From Aquirufa rosea (GTDB lineage: Bacteria > Bacteroidota > Bacteroidia > Cytophagales > Spirosomataceae): DNA of 64,000 nucleotides. The stretch covers positions 1-64,000 of the forward strand of contig NZ_SDHY01000001.1 of the NCBI RefSeq assembly GCF_004118285.1, in the 5' to 3' direction. The notes below the pieces were generated by a model. That model was given only the letters and a program-made list of their open reading frames with translations, did not search any database and was not told the DNA's origin. Position numbers and translations under genes: made by a program. This document shows positions 8,322 to 16,831 of the stretch, in pieces. How positions within the stretch are numbered: position 1 is the first letter of the stretch; each line of letters begins with the position of its first letter.

Positions 8322-8921
8322 TTACACAATTGCATCGGGAAGCAAAAGTGCATTTTCCTCCACCAAGGGCCTGAATACATTAATCAGACAAATGTGAGTG
8401 AAATTCTTTAAATCTGTTTCCCAAATATCTTTTTCAATTAAAACTTTTTCATCAATTAACCTTCTTCGCGTCGTTCCCCAATGTAGCGGTTCTTTGGGTG
8501 TAAACCATTGGTCACCGCTTTTAAAGGCCAGGTTGGCAATGCTTGAATCTTGAATTTTTCCTCCTTTAGAAAAGATAATATCATCAGCTTCTGGGTGTTC
8601 GGATACCATTTTCAAGATATGTGATCGATCAGCATACTTATAAGCATATTCAAAATCCCCTGTTTTAACGATGGTCAGTTTGTTGATTTTCTTATTTTGA
8701 TGGGGAATAAATTCATGAAATTCCCAATCTGTGCGATAAACTAAACGGGCTCGATAACTTCCTTCTTGTGGAATTTTCAATTGACTGCAATATGCTTGAA
8801 TATCTAATACAGGAGAATCAGCATAGAAATGTTTGAAAACATCATTGATTCTTTTTTGATGATAGTTTATATGAAGTAGCTCACCATTCAACACGTGAAT
8901 AGTTTCAAGAAATGCGGGCAT
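8322..8921 (-). CDS. pabC: Aminotransferase class IV, probable 4-amino-4-deoxychorismate lyase
   Basis: Fold type IV PLP enzyme, 199 residues. Its likely reaction is release of pyruvate from aminodeoxychorismate to give 4-aminobenzoate for folate. The active-site lysine is probably in EYAYKYADRS; the C-terminal half shows DDIIFSKGGKIQDSSIANLAF and GTTRRRLID, both typical of the family. The function rests on overlap: its first 17 bases lie inside the end of pabB. It is shorter than ilvE-type enzymes. Confidence 0.82.
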   Translation of the reverse strand: MPAFLETIHVLNGELLHINYHQKRINDVFKHFYADSPVLDIQAYCSQLKIPQEGSYRARLVYRTDWEFHEFIPHQNKKINKLTIVKTGDFEYAYKYADRSHILKMVSEHPEADDIIFSKGGKIQDSSIANLAFKSGDQWFTPKEPLHWGTTRRRLIDEKVLIEKDIWETDLKNFTHICLINVFRPLVEENALLLPDAIV

Positions 8922-9900
8922 TTGATTTAATGGGTAGGTAAACTTTTTGGATTAGTTCTAAATATTCCTTTTCTGGATCAGAGAAGACTGTTATGCCTCC
9001 TCCACTTTTAAAAACTAATTTTTCTTTGAAATATTCTACAAATCTAATTAAAACTCCAGAATCTAGTGTGCTACCATCAAATTTTCCCATTATTCCTGTG
9101 TAAAAACCCCTAGAATAACCTTCTGCCTGTTGAATTATTTCCATGGTAGCTGCTTTAGGAGCTCCTGTAATGGAGCCAGCAGGTAGCATAGCTTTTAAAA
9201 TACTTCCAATTTTATTGTTGAAATCAGACATTAACTCACCTGAAATGATTGAAGACATCTGCCATAAATCTTGGCTATTGGTGTTAACTTGTTCGATATA
9301 TTGGTATTCTTCTACCTGAATCGGGAAGGCCACCTGGCTAATATCATTGCGTAATAAATCCACAATTGTAGCATGTTCTGCGCGTTCCTTTGCATCTTTT
9401 CGTAAGTCCTCAGGACTATTGTGGTTATTCACTACCAAAGTCCCTTTCATAGGAAATGCCTTGATCTTATTTTGGGAAACATGAATGAATGGTTCCGGCG
9501 AAAAAACTACCAATTGGTCCTTGATAAGTAATTTGTACTTAGCATGTGCGTATTGATAAATATCAGATAAACTTAAATTAGTTTCAATAGGAGTGGGGAA
9601 GGTTAAATTCACCAAAAAAGAATCACCACGTTTCAAGCCTGCTTGTACTTGATAGAATTTGGAAAGGTATTCTTTATAACTCATGGGATATTTTTCAAAT
9701 TGAATCTTAAAAGGATAAGCTTCCTTTGGTTTGGAATTAAATTCAACGAAAATACCCAAGTCTTTGGCTTCTTCTTCACTTCCCCACCAAACTTTTTCAC
9801 CTAAATAATCACAAATGAATACAAAAGGTTTACCCTCTTGTCCCCAAAGATCCATTCCTTCACTGGCTTGATCTAAGTTGACAAAAGGGATACCTTTCAT
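8905..9900 (-). CDS. pabB: Aminodeoxychorismate synthase component I
   Basis: Chorismate-binding enzyme that makes 4-amino-4-deoxychorismate, the folate precursor. Start at 9900 gives 331 residues (MKGIPFVNLDQ); the longer open frame to 10005 would overlap alaS. The PMKGT motif contains the lysine that marks PabB and separates it from anthranilate synthase (which has PIAGT). The C-terminal chorismate-binding signature is LPAGSITGAPKAATMEIIQ with GFYTGIMG following. A PabA glutaminase is not in the window. It starts 10 bases after the alaS stop and overlaps pabC. Confidence 0.92.
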   Translation of the reverse strand: MKGIPFVNLDQASEGMDLWGQEGKPFVFICDYLGEKVWWGSEEEAKDLGIFVEFNSKPKEAYPFKIQFEKYPMSYKEYLSKFYQVQAGLKRGDSFLVNLTFPTPIETNLSLSDIYQYAHAKYKLLIKDQLVVFSPEPFIHVSQNKIKAFPMKGTLVVNNHNSPEDLRKDAKERAEHATIVDLLRNDISQVAFPIQVEEYQYIEQVNTNSQDLWQMSSIISGELMSDFNNKIGSILKAMLPAGSITGAPKAATMEIIQQAEGYSRGFYTGIMGKFDGSTLDSGVLIRFVEYFKEKLVFKSGGGITVFSDPEKEYLELIQKVYLPIKSNARIS

Positions 9901-9910
9901 GATGTAACAT

Positions 9911-12547
9911 TTAAATGATTTGTTGAGCCGCTTGAATAACCTGCGGGATACCTGCTGGTTTTTGTCCTCCAGCAGTGGCCAGAAATGCTTGTCCACCTCC
10001 ACCACCTTGTACTTCTTTGGCTAACTCACGGATGATTTTACCCGCATCAAAGGATCTTGAACTCACTAAATCCTTGGAAATAGCTAAGGCCAAGCTTGCT
10101 TTTCCATCTATTTCCGACAATAGGAGGCAGAATAAGTTTTGATGCTCATTACTTAAATCAAAAGCTAGATTCTTTAGGGCATCTGCATGGGGTACTTCCA
10201 CTTGTTTAATGAGGTACAGCAAATCTCCTTTTCCAGCTATTTCTTGGTTCAATTGGGTTTTTAACTGCTTTATTTCGTTGGCTTGGTATTGAGCAATCGA
10301 CTTTTGTAAACTGCTATTTTGTTCAATCAATTGAGAAACTGCTTTAATGAGATCTTTAGGGGATTTCAATAAAGTCGAGATTTGATCTAGTTGCTCGGCT
10401 TGTTGACTTAACAATTCAAATGCTTTTTGAGAAGTAACGGCTTCTATTCGACGAACACCTGTAGCCACGGAACTTTCTGAAAGAATTTTGAACAAGGCAA
10501 TCTCACCCGTGGATTTTACATGTGTACCTCCACAAAGTTCAACGGAATAATTCGAATCAAATGTAATCACACGTACATAATCACCATATTTCTCTCCAAA
10601 TAGTGCCATCGCACCTTTTTCTTTGGCCAGCGCGATTGGGACATTTCTTTCTTCCAATAAAGGGATATTGGCCGCGATTTTTTCATTGACCATGTCTTCA
10701 ATGGCTTTCAATTCCTCATCCGTCACTTTTTGGAAATGAGAGAAATCAAATCGCAATAATTGCTCATTCACTAGACTACCTTTTTGAGCCACATGCTTTC
10801 CTAAAATTTCTTGCAAAGCAGCCTGCATGAGATGCGTAGAGCTATGGTGCTTAGTAATAGCCGCTCTTCGAGTTTCATCGATTTGAGCAACAACTTCATC
10901 CTCCTTTGCTACCTCTTCAATACTGGCATCATTTGTCCAATGGACAATTAGGTCATTTTCCTTTTTAGTATCTGTAATCTGGATTTTTTTACCTGACTTT
11001 TTGAAGAGCAAATATCCAGAATCACCTACCTGTCCACCAGATTCAGCATAAAATGGCGTACTTTCCAAAACAATTTTATATTGAATTCCAGCCTTATTTT
11101 GAACTTTTTGGTATTTCACCACCTGCGTAGTCCAAGTGCTATTATCATAACCCACAAAAGACAACTCATCTGAATCCTGCAAAATTACCCAGTCTTCAGC
11201 ACTAGCATCCGCATCTTTTCGAGAACGAGTTTTTTGCATTTGAAGGGCCAATTGGAAACCTGCTTCATCAATGGACATGCCTTTTTCACGTGCGATTAAG
11301 GCGGTTAAGTCCACCGGAAAACCATAGGTATCATTCAATTCGAAGACATCATCTCCTGAAAGTATTTGCGAACCCTTGGCTTGGGTATCTTCAATTAATT
11401 TATCTAGTCGCACTAAACCAGTGGATAGAGTTCTTAAGAAAGCTACTTCTTCTTCAAAAATTACTTTAGCTACAAATGCTTCTTGTGAGATTAATTCATC
11501 AAACACCCCTTTGAATTGTTGGGCCAATATTGGAATTAATTCATACATAAATGGCTCCTTAAAGCCCAAATAGGTATAACCATAACGTACGGCACGACGT
11601 AAAATACGACGAATCACATAGCCTGCCTTGGCATTGGAAGGTAATTGTCCATCCGCAATAGAAAAGGCGATAGCACGAATATGATCGGCAATAACGCGCA
11701 TAGCAATATCCGTCCACTGGCCTTGGCCATAAGCTATGCCACTTTTATTAGCTAAATGCTGAATACTTCCTTGGAATACATCCGTGTCATAATTGGATTG
11801 CTTTCCTTGAATCGCCATACATAAGCGTTCAAATCCCATTCCAGTATCCACATGTTTGGAAGGTAGTGGTACCAAAGAACCATCTGCCATTCGCTCAAAC
11901 TGCATGAATACGTTATTCCAAATTTCCACCACTTGCGGATGATCAGCATTAACCAATGACTTTCCAGGTATTTTATCTACTTCATCCTGGTTTCTTAAAT
12001 CAATATGAATTTCCGAACATGGACCACATGGACCCGTTTCGCCCATTTCCCAGAAATTATCTTTTTTATTCCCTAAAATGATTCTTTCTTCCCCAACAAT
12101 GCTTTTCCAAATATCAAATGCTTCCTGATCAAAGGGAACGCCATCCTTGGCATCGCCCTCAAACACGGAAACATATATACGCTCTTTGGGTAATTTATAT
12201 ACCTCAGTTAATAATTCCCATGACCAAGCAAGCGCCTCTTTTTTAAAATAATCCCCAAATGACCAGTTACCTAACATCTCAAACATAGTATGATGGTAGG
12301 TATCAAAACCCACATCCTCTAGGTCATTATGCTTACCGGAAACCCTCAAACATTTTTGTGTATCTGCAATTCGTTTAGATGGAGGGGTTCCATTGCCTAA
12401 GAAAAAGTCTTTAAACTGAGCCATCCCTGAATTATTGAATAATAGGGTTGGGTCATTTTTGGCAACTAATGGAGCAGATGGAACAATGAGGTGTCCTTTG
12501 GATTGAAAAAAAGCTAAAAAATGCTGGCGGATCTCCGTTGAAGTCAT
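9911..12547 (-). CDS. alaS: Alanine--tRNA ligase
   Basis: Charges tRNA-Ala; 878 residues, the full bacterial length with N-terminal catalytic core, editing domain and C-terminal domain. The N-terminus reads MTSTEIRQHFLAFFQSKGH, as in the family. Editing-site zinc ligands are seen as HHSSTHLMQ (HxxxH) and CGGTH. The C-terminus shows the DHHA1-type glycine-rich VQGGGGGQAFLATAGG. It leads a run with pabB and pabC. A possible -7 box TAATTTTG (12566-12559) lies very close to the start, so the leader would be only a few bases. Confidence 0.97.
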   Translation of the reverse strand: MTSTEIRQHFLAFFQSKGHLIVPSAPLVAKNDPTLLFNNSGMAQFKDFFLGNGTPPSKRIADTQKCLRVSGKHNDLEDVGFDTYHHTMFEMLGNWSFGDYFKKEALAWSWELLTEVYKLPKERIYVSVFEGDAKDGVPFDQEAFDIWKSIVGEERIILGNKKDNFWEMGETGPCGPCSEIHIDLRNQDEVDKIPGKSLVNADHPQVVEIWNNVFMQFERMADGSLVPLPSKHVDTGMGFERLCMAIQGKQSNYDTDVFQGSIQHLANKSGIAYGQGQWTDIAMRVIADHIRAIAFSIADGQLPSNAKAGYVIRRILRRAVRYGYTYLGFKEPFMYELIPILAQQFKGVFDELISQEAFVAKVIFEEEVAFLRTLSTGLVRLDKLIEDTQAKGSQILSGDDVFELNDTYGFPVDLTALIAREKGMSIDEAGFQLALQMQKTRSRKDADASAEDWVILQDSDELSFVGYDNSTWTTQVVKYQKVQNKAGIQYKIVLESTPFYAESGGQVGDSGYLLFKKSGKKIQITDTKKENDLIVHWTNDASIEEVAKEDEVVAQIDETRRAAITKHHSSTHLMQAALQEILGKHVAQKGSLVNEQLLRFDFSHFQKVTDEELKAIEDMVNEKIAANIPLLEERNVPIALAKEKGAMALFGEKYGDYVRVITFDSNYSVELCGGTHVKSTGEIALFKILSESSVATGVRRIEAVTSQKAFELLSQQAEQLDQISTLLKSPKDLIKAVSQLIEQNSSLQKSIAQYQANEIKQLKTQLNQEIAGKGDLLYLIKQVEVPHADALKNLAFDLSNEHQNLFCLLLSEIDGKASLALAISKDLVSSRSFDAGKIIRELAKEVQGGGGGQAFLATAGGQKPAGIPQVIQAAQQII

Positions 12548-12672
12548 TGGTTTAATTTCAAAATTATAGGTAATTTTAATTTTCCCTGAAAATTTGAATC
12601 TAGGGATTGTAAAATTACGTGTTTTTATTCGAATTCTTGTTTTAGCTGTTTAACAAGGTTTTATTTTATTAA

Positions 12673-13002
12673 ATGGAGCAATTTCAAAAACAATATTATT
12701 CAATCTCTGAAGTAGCCGAAATGTTTCGAGTTAAGACTTCTAAGTTGAGGTATTGGGAAAGTCAATTTCCCCATTTAGTTCCCAAACGTAGGTCCAGTGG
12801 TATTAGGAAATACACGCCGGAGGACATCGAAAAAATAAAGACATTAATTCAATTAATCGAAGAAAAAGGCCTGACCATTGAAGGGGCTAAACAAGCGATT
12901 AATCACAAAGGGGAAGCAAAAAATATCAATACTCCTTTGATAAATCAGTTAATTGAAATTCGAACTTTTTTACAAGGACTACGCGAGGATTTAGGTGATT
13001 GA
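12673..13002 (+). CDS. MerR-type helix-turn-helix regulator
   Basis: Small DNA-binding protein of 109 residues with a MerR N-terminal domain: YYSISEVAEMFRVKTSKLRYWE is the helix-turn-helix, followed by the wing KRRSSGIRKYTPEDIEKI. There is no effector domain, only a short helical tail. Such small MerR proteins next to dprA or alaS are common in Bacteroidota, and their targets are unknown to me. Divergent from alaS with 125 bp between them; the downstream dprA frame begins within or just after its end. Confidence 0.85.
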   Translation: MEQFQKQYYSISEVAEMFRVKTSKLRYWESQFPHLVPKRRSSGIRKYTPEDIEKIKTLIQLIEEKGLTIEGAKQAINHKGEAKNINTPLINQLIEIRTFLQGLREDLGD

Positions 13003-13036
13003 TTTTTTTCCTTCGGGAAAAAACTCAATCGCATCC

Positions 13037-14137
13037 ATGGAAGAAGAGAAAATTTTTCAAATTGCGCTCAGTTTAATTCCTCAAATTGGCGTAGTGAATG
13101 CTCGTCGACTGGTGTCCTATGTTGGTACTGCCAAACAAATCTTTTATTCAAAGGCAAGTATTTTACAAAAAATACCCCATATCGGACCAGCCATTGCTCA
13201 TGAGATTACGAATCATGCTGTATTACTAGAAGCTGAAAGGATTTATACGGATTGCTTGAAGCAAAAAATACAGGTCTATTTTTATCTAGATCAGGCATAT
13301 CCTTTTCGGCTGAAGCAATTATATGATGCTCCTTTACTTTTGTATTTCAAAGGAAATCCCATGTTTCAGCATGACAAAATCATGGCCCTGGTGGGTACTC
13401 GCAAGGCTACAGAATATGGTAAAACCATCACTTATCAGATTGTTCGTGACTCATTGGATGATAATGTTTTGTTTATCAGTGGATTGGCCTATGGGATAGA
13501 TATTGCTTTACATCAGGCTTGTTTGGAATTAAATATTCCAACTATGGCGGTTTTGGCAGGTGGCTTCCAACGGATTTATCCTGCATTACATAGCAAATAT
13601 GCTTTCCAAATGATGGAAATGGGAGGGATTATTTCAGAGTATCCCTTTCATCAAAAACCAGACCCTAGGTTTTTTCCTTTAAGAAATAGAATCATTGCCG
13701 GAATGTCAGATGCCACCATTGTAGTAGAAGCGGCTGAAAAAGGAGGTGCCTTGATAACAGCAGAATATGCCAATAATTATCATAGGGAGGTTTTCGCTGT
13801 GCCTGGTGACCTCCATCATGTTTTCTCAGAAGGCTGCAATCGATTGATTCAAAAAAATCAAGCGATTATTTATACCGATTGGAATATGTGCAGAGACATG
13901 CTCAACTGGCAAAGTCAAGTACCAATCATACATAAGAATAAATGCTTACTATGGGATCAGCTGACGGAGCAGGAAACTCAATTGTTGGCATTATTGCATC
14001 AAGAGAAAATCCTTAGCTTAGATGAAATATCATGGAAGCTACAAATGGGTGTTAATCAATTAGCCATTTTGCTGTTAAACCTAGAATTTCAAGGCTTTTT
14101 AAAAACTTTACCGGGTCACCGCTATGCCCTCAAATGA
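13037..14137 (+). CDS. dprA: DNA-processing protein DprA
   Basis: Loads RecA on incoming single-stranded DNA during natural transformation. I start at the ATG at 13037 (366 residues, MEEEKIFQIALSLIPQIG); an in-frame GTG at 12995 overlaps merR and would add 14 residues. An N-terminal helix-hairpin-helix region (VVNARRLVSYVG) is followed by the Rossmann domain: ALVGTRKATEYG, SGLAYGIDIALHQ, and GGALITAEYA. A C-terminal winged helix (about residues 300-366) is present. Its presence suggests competence or at least RecA-linked DNA processing. Stop lies 1 base from the convergent pyrE stop. Confidence 0.93.
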   Translation: MEEEKIFQIALSLIPQIGVVNARRLVSYVGTAKQIFYSKASILQKIPHIGPAIAHEITNHAVLLEAERIYTDCLKQKIQVYFYLDQAYPFRLKQLYDAPLLLYFKGNPMFQHDKIMALVGTRKATEYGKTITYQIVRDSLDDNVLFISGLAYGIDIALHQACLELNIPTMAVLAGGFQRIYPALHSKYAFQMMEMGGIISEYPFHQKPDPRFFPLRNRIIAGMSDATIVVEAAEKGGALITAEYANNYHREVFAVPGDLHHVFSEGCNRLIQKNQAIIYTDWNMCRDMLNWQSQVPIIHKNKCLLWDQLTEQETQLLALLHQEKILSLDEISWKLQMGVNQLAILLLNLEFQGFLKTLPGHRYALK

Positions 14138-14138
14138 T

Positions 14139-14777
14139 TTATTTCTTCCATTCACTTGGATTTACTCGCCAGTCTTGTAAGGTTAATAATTGAGTTTCCG
14201 TAACGTAATTCAGTTTAACTGCTTCATCTATTAACACATCATAGCTACTTAAGGTAAAACATGGGATTCCATGGTTTTTGAAATTGTCCTCAGCAATTTG
14301 GAAACCATAGCTGAAAATGGCCACCATGCCCAGAACCTCAGCGCCAGTTTCTTGTAGAGCAGTAGCAGCTTTTAAGGAACTTCCTCCTGTGGAAATTAAA
14401 TCTTCTATTAATACGACCTTTTGTCCTTTTTCAATATGTCCTTCAATTTGATTACCCATGCCATGTTTTTTAGGTTCAGGGCGCACATAACAAAATGGAA
14501 GGTCTAAATAATCAGCAACTAAGGCACCTTGAGCAATTCCAGCTGTGGCTACACCTGCGATGATCTCTACTTCTGAAAAATAGGCTTTAACAGCAGCGGA
14601 AAGACAGTTTTTGATGTAAGTTCTTACGGAAGGATATGAAAGTGATATACGATTGTCACAATAAATTGGAGAGTTCCATCCGGATGCCCATTTGAAAGGT
14701 TGGTCGGGTCTTAATTGGATGGCTTTGACGCTAAGTAGGTGTTGGGCAACTTCTTGTGAAATGGTAAAATCAGACAT
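14139..14777 (-). CDS. pyrE: Orotate phosphoribosyltransferase
   Basis: Pyrimidine biosynthesis: orotate plus PRPP gives orotidine 5'-phosphate. Start at 14777 (MSDFTISQEVAQHLL, 212 residues) is preferred to 14792, which adds five residues. FKWASGWNSPIYCDNR is the N-terminal substrate loop, and VVLIEDLISTGGSS is the PRPP-binding motif. Other pyr genes are not adjacent. Divergent from the Nudix gene. Confidence 0.95.
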   Translation of the reverse strand: MSDFTISQEVAQHLLSVKAIQLRPDQPFKWASGWNSPIYCDNRISLSYPSVRTYIKNCLSAAVKAYFSEVEIIAGVATAGIAQGALVADYLDLPFCYVRPEPKKHGMGNQIEGHIEKGQKVVLIEDLISTGGSSLKAATALQETGAEVLGMVAIFSYGFQIAEDNFKNHGIPCFTLSSYDVLIDEAVKLNYVTETQLLTLQDWRVNPSEWKK

Positions 14778-14804
14778 ACAAATTTGTTTCAAAGATTATC
14801 TTTA

Positions 14805-14852
14805 CAAAAATAGTTTATTCAAGTTATCTTTCATTATTTAATTCTATTTTTG
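14805..14852. promoter_or_regulatory. Divergent -7 boxes for pyrE and the Nudix gene
   Basis: TATTTTTG occurs on the minus strand at 14812-14805 (28 bases upstream of the pyrE ATG) and on the plus strand at 14845-14852 (24 bases upstream of the Nudix ATG). Both match TAnnTTTG. No convincing TTG -33 element is seen at the right distance for either. Confidence 0.5.
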
Positions 14853-14876
14853 CCAACCTAAATTCTGAAATATCTA

Positions 14877-15572
14877 ATGATACTGTTTATCGACGATCGT
14901 CCTATTCGAATTTTCAAGGAATCTAAAAAGCACGGTATTCCTTTAGGAGATGAATTTGAGCTCGTAATTGATGCACGGCTTCAGCCTATTCGACTGGCGG
15001 ATTTTCGAGGTCATACTTGCATATTGAATATGACCGTAGATCAATTGGAAAAATTAATTCAGGCATTGCACCAAAAATCAGGTGCTACTTTCGACTCGGT
15101 ATATATTTTGGTACAGGACATCAAGCCCTTCAAACTGCGTTTATTTAGCATGTATCAATTGCTTGAAGCAGCAGGTGGTGTAGTCATTAATTCTGAAGAT
15201 AAGGTTCTTTGGATGTTGCGCTTAGGTAAATGGGATCTTCCCAAAGGCAAATTAGAGAAAGGAGAGAAATTTAAAAAAGCCGCTGTTCGGGAGGTGGAGG
15301 AGGAATGTAATGTGAAGGCCGTTTTAGAGCAAAAGATTTGTACAACCTATCATACATATACGCACAAAAACCAGCGAATTTTAAAGAAAACAAAGTGGTA
15401 TTTAATGACTTCAGAAGGTAAAACTAAGTTGATTCCACAAAAAGAGGAGAATATTGAAAAGGTAGAATGGTTAGGTTTTGCTGCTATGAATAAAGCCATG
15501 ACAGATACATATAGTTCCATTCGTTATGTCATTCATCGTTTTCAAATGCATTATTCTTCTTCTAAATTATAA
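14877..15572 (+). CDS. Nudix hydrolase domain protein
   Basis: 231 residues in two parts. The first 95 residues are an unassigned N-terminal region found on similar Bacteroidota proteins. The Nudix domain follows with box GKLEKGEKFKKAAVREVEEE and then CNV, where Asn replaces the usual glycine near the end of the motif; the metal-binding REVEEE glutamates are intact. Members hydrolyse nucleoside diphosphates linked to another moiety; the substrate here is unknown. Its last 22 bases overlap convergently with coaD. Confidence 0.85.
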   Translation: MILFIDDRPIRIFKESKKHGIPLGDEFELVIDARLQPIRLADFRGHTCILNMTVDQLEKLIQALHQKSGATFDSVYILVQDIKPFKLRLFSMYQLLEAAGGVVINSEDKVLWMLRLGKWDLPKGKLEKGEKFKKAAVREVEEECNVKAVLEQKICTTYHTYTHKNQRILKKTKWYLMTSEGKTKLIPQKEENIEKVEWLGFAAMNKAMTDTYSSIRYVIHRFQMHYSSSKL

Positions 15573-16012
15573 GGTAAATATTGGTTAATGGAGCTTCCAT
15601 AGCGATGTAAATCCCGAATAATTGTGGAACTGATGGGCGCTAAATGAGGCGAGGTAATAAGAAATACAGTTTCAAGTTCCTCATTGATGTGCCTGTTTAC
15701 CTGAGAAATAGAATTTTCATATTCAAAATCCGTCGTATTTCTTAAACCCCTGATAATAAAATGCGCGCCCACCTCTCTAGCGACTGTAGCCGTTAAATTT
15801 TGATATGTAACTACTCGAACGGGTTTATTTTTGAAGGTTTTTTCGATTGCCCCCTTCATTTTTTCCAAAGAAAAATAACGCGCTTTGTTGGAATTATGTC
15901 CTATACCAATCACAATTTCATCAAATAGAGCTAGAGCCCTTAATACAATATCCTCATGTCCTTTAGTAAACGGATCAAAAGAACCTGGAAAAAAAGCTGT
16001 TCTATGTTTCAT
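15551..16012 (-). CDS. coaD: Pantetheine-phosphate adenylyltransferase
   Basis: Fourth step of coenzyme A synthesis, forming dephospho-CoA. 153 residues. The nucleotidyltransferase motif is PGSFDPFTKGHED (TxGH) at the N-terminus, and the second conserved motif is APISSTIIRDL near the C-terminus; IIRGLRNTTDFEYE in the middle is typical of CoaD. Its start overlaps the end of the DUF3822 gene by 11 bases, indicating co-transcription. Confidence 0.96.
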   Translation of the reverse strand: MKHRTAFFPGSFDPFTKGHEDIVLRALALFDEIVIGIGHNSNKARYFSLEKMKGAIEKTFKNKPVRVVTYQNLTATVAREVGAHFIIRGLRNTTDFEYENSISQVNRHINEELETVFLITSPHLAPISSTIIRDLHRYGSSINQYLPYNLEEE

Positions 16013-16778
16013 GGCTTGGTGATGGGGTAAAAATTTTGTAGGAAATTAATTCTTCTTCTAATTCAGGATCTAATTGACTTAGCCAAAATACACTATCAGA
16101 GGTCCATTTAATAAAGAAACTATCTCGTATGGAATGAATGTAAAAGGCCAATTCAGTAGCACTTTTAAAGGAAAATACGTTGGCTAAAGTTAATTGCCTG
16201 TTTTTTCTCAAAACAATACAAGCTTGATTTTTAAAGATTGAAATGCTGAGCCCATTATCTTGAGAACGTTTTATAAGCTCTTCCAATGGATGATGGTAAG
16301 CTATTTTTGCCAAAGGAAACCAAAAACTTAAAGCATCTTTCCATTCGCTAGGTACAAGAAATAATAAATTAGCTAATTCAGAGGGAATTTCTGCTGCATG
16401 AATTTCTTTCCCTTGAAGGATGTCTTCTCCTAAAGCTTTTTCTAAAAACCCAATTCGGTACAGAGGATGGTCGTATTTCTGTGGAATTAATAAAAAATGC
16501 TGGTGACAGATATGTACTTCAAGGTGAGAAAGGGTACTTGTATTGATGCCTTTTTTATCCCAAAACCCTCGATGTATTTTATGTGATTTATTCCATTCAA
16601 TTTGGCCAGCTATACTACCTGAGGCATAATCATACTCAAAAGCATCCTCATGTAGATATACATGCAGAACTTCTGAAATGTCAGTGCTGAGTGAATTATT
16701 ACCTGTTTCCAAAGTCTTGAGTTGGCTAATAGAGGTGAAATTGCAAAAAAAATATGGGATGGGAATAAAAATATTCAT
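16002..16778 (-). CDS. DUF3822 family protein
   Basis: 258 residues, a Bacteroidota-specific family of unknown role that is regularly found next to coaD; the fold resembles sugar kinase/ASKHA-like proteins as far as is known, but I cannot show this here. No signal peptide or membrane segment is evident, although the first 15 residues are hydrophobic and aromatic, so the true start may be a little downstream. The adjacency with coaD is the only hint to function. Confidence 0.75.
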   Translation of the reverse strand: MNIFIPIPYFFCNFTSISQLKTLETGNNSLSTDISEVLHVYLHEDAFEYDYASGSIAGQIEWNKSHKIHRGFWDKKGINTSTLSHLEVHICHQHFLLIPQKYDHPLYRIGFLEKALGEDILQGKEIHAAEIPSELANLLFLVPSEWKDALSFWFPLAKIAYHHPLEELIKRSQDNGLSISIFKNQACIVLRKNRQLTLANVFSFKSATELAFYIHSIRDSFFIKWTSDSVFWLSQLDPELEEELISYKIFTPSPSHET

Positions 16779-16800
16779 TTTTTTCTAGGTTCAAAATGAG

Positions 16801-16808
16801 TAATTTTG
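16801..16808 (+). promoter_or_regulatory. -7 box of the ABC-F gene
   Basis: TAATTTTG matches TAnnTTTG and lies 24 bases upstream of the ATG at 16832. Its position inside the N-terminal extension of the longer open frame (from 16796) supports the shorter protein start. Confidence 0.5.
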
Positions 16809-16831
16809 CGCCTTATTTAATTAATTCCGCT

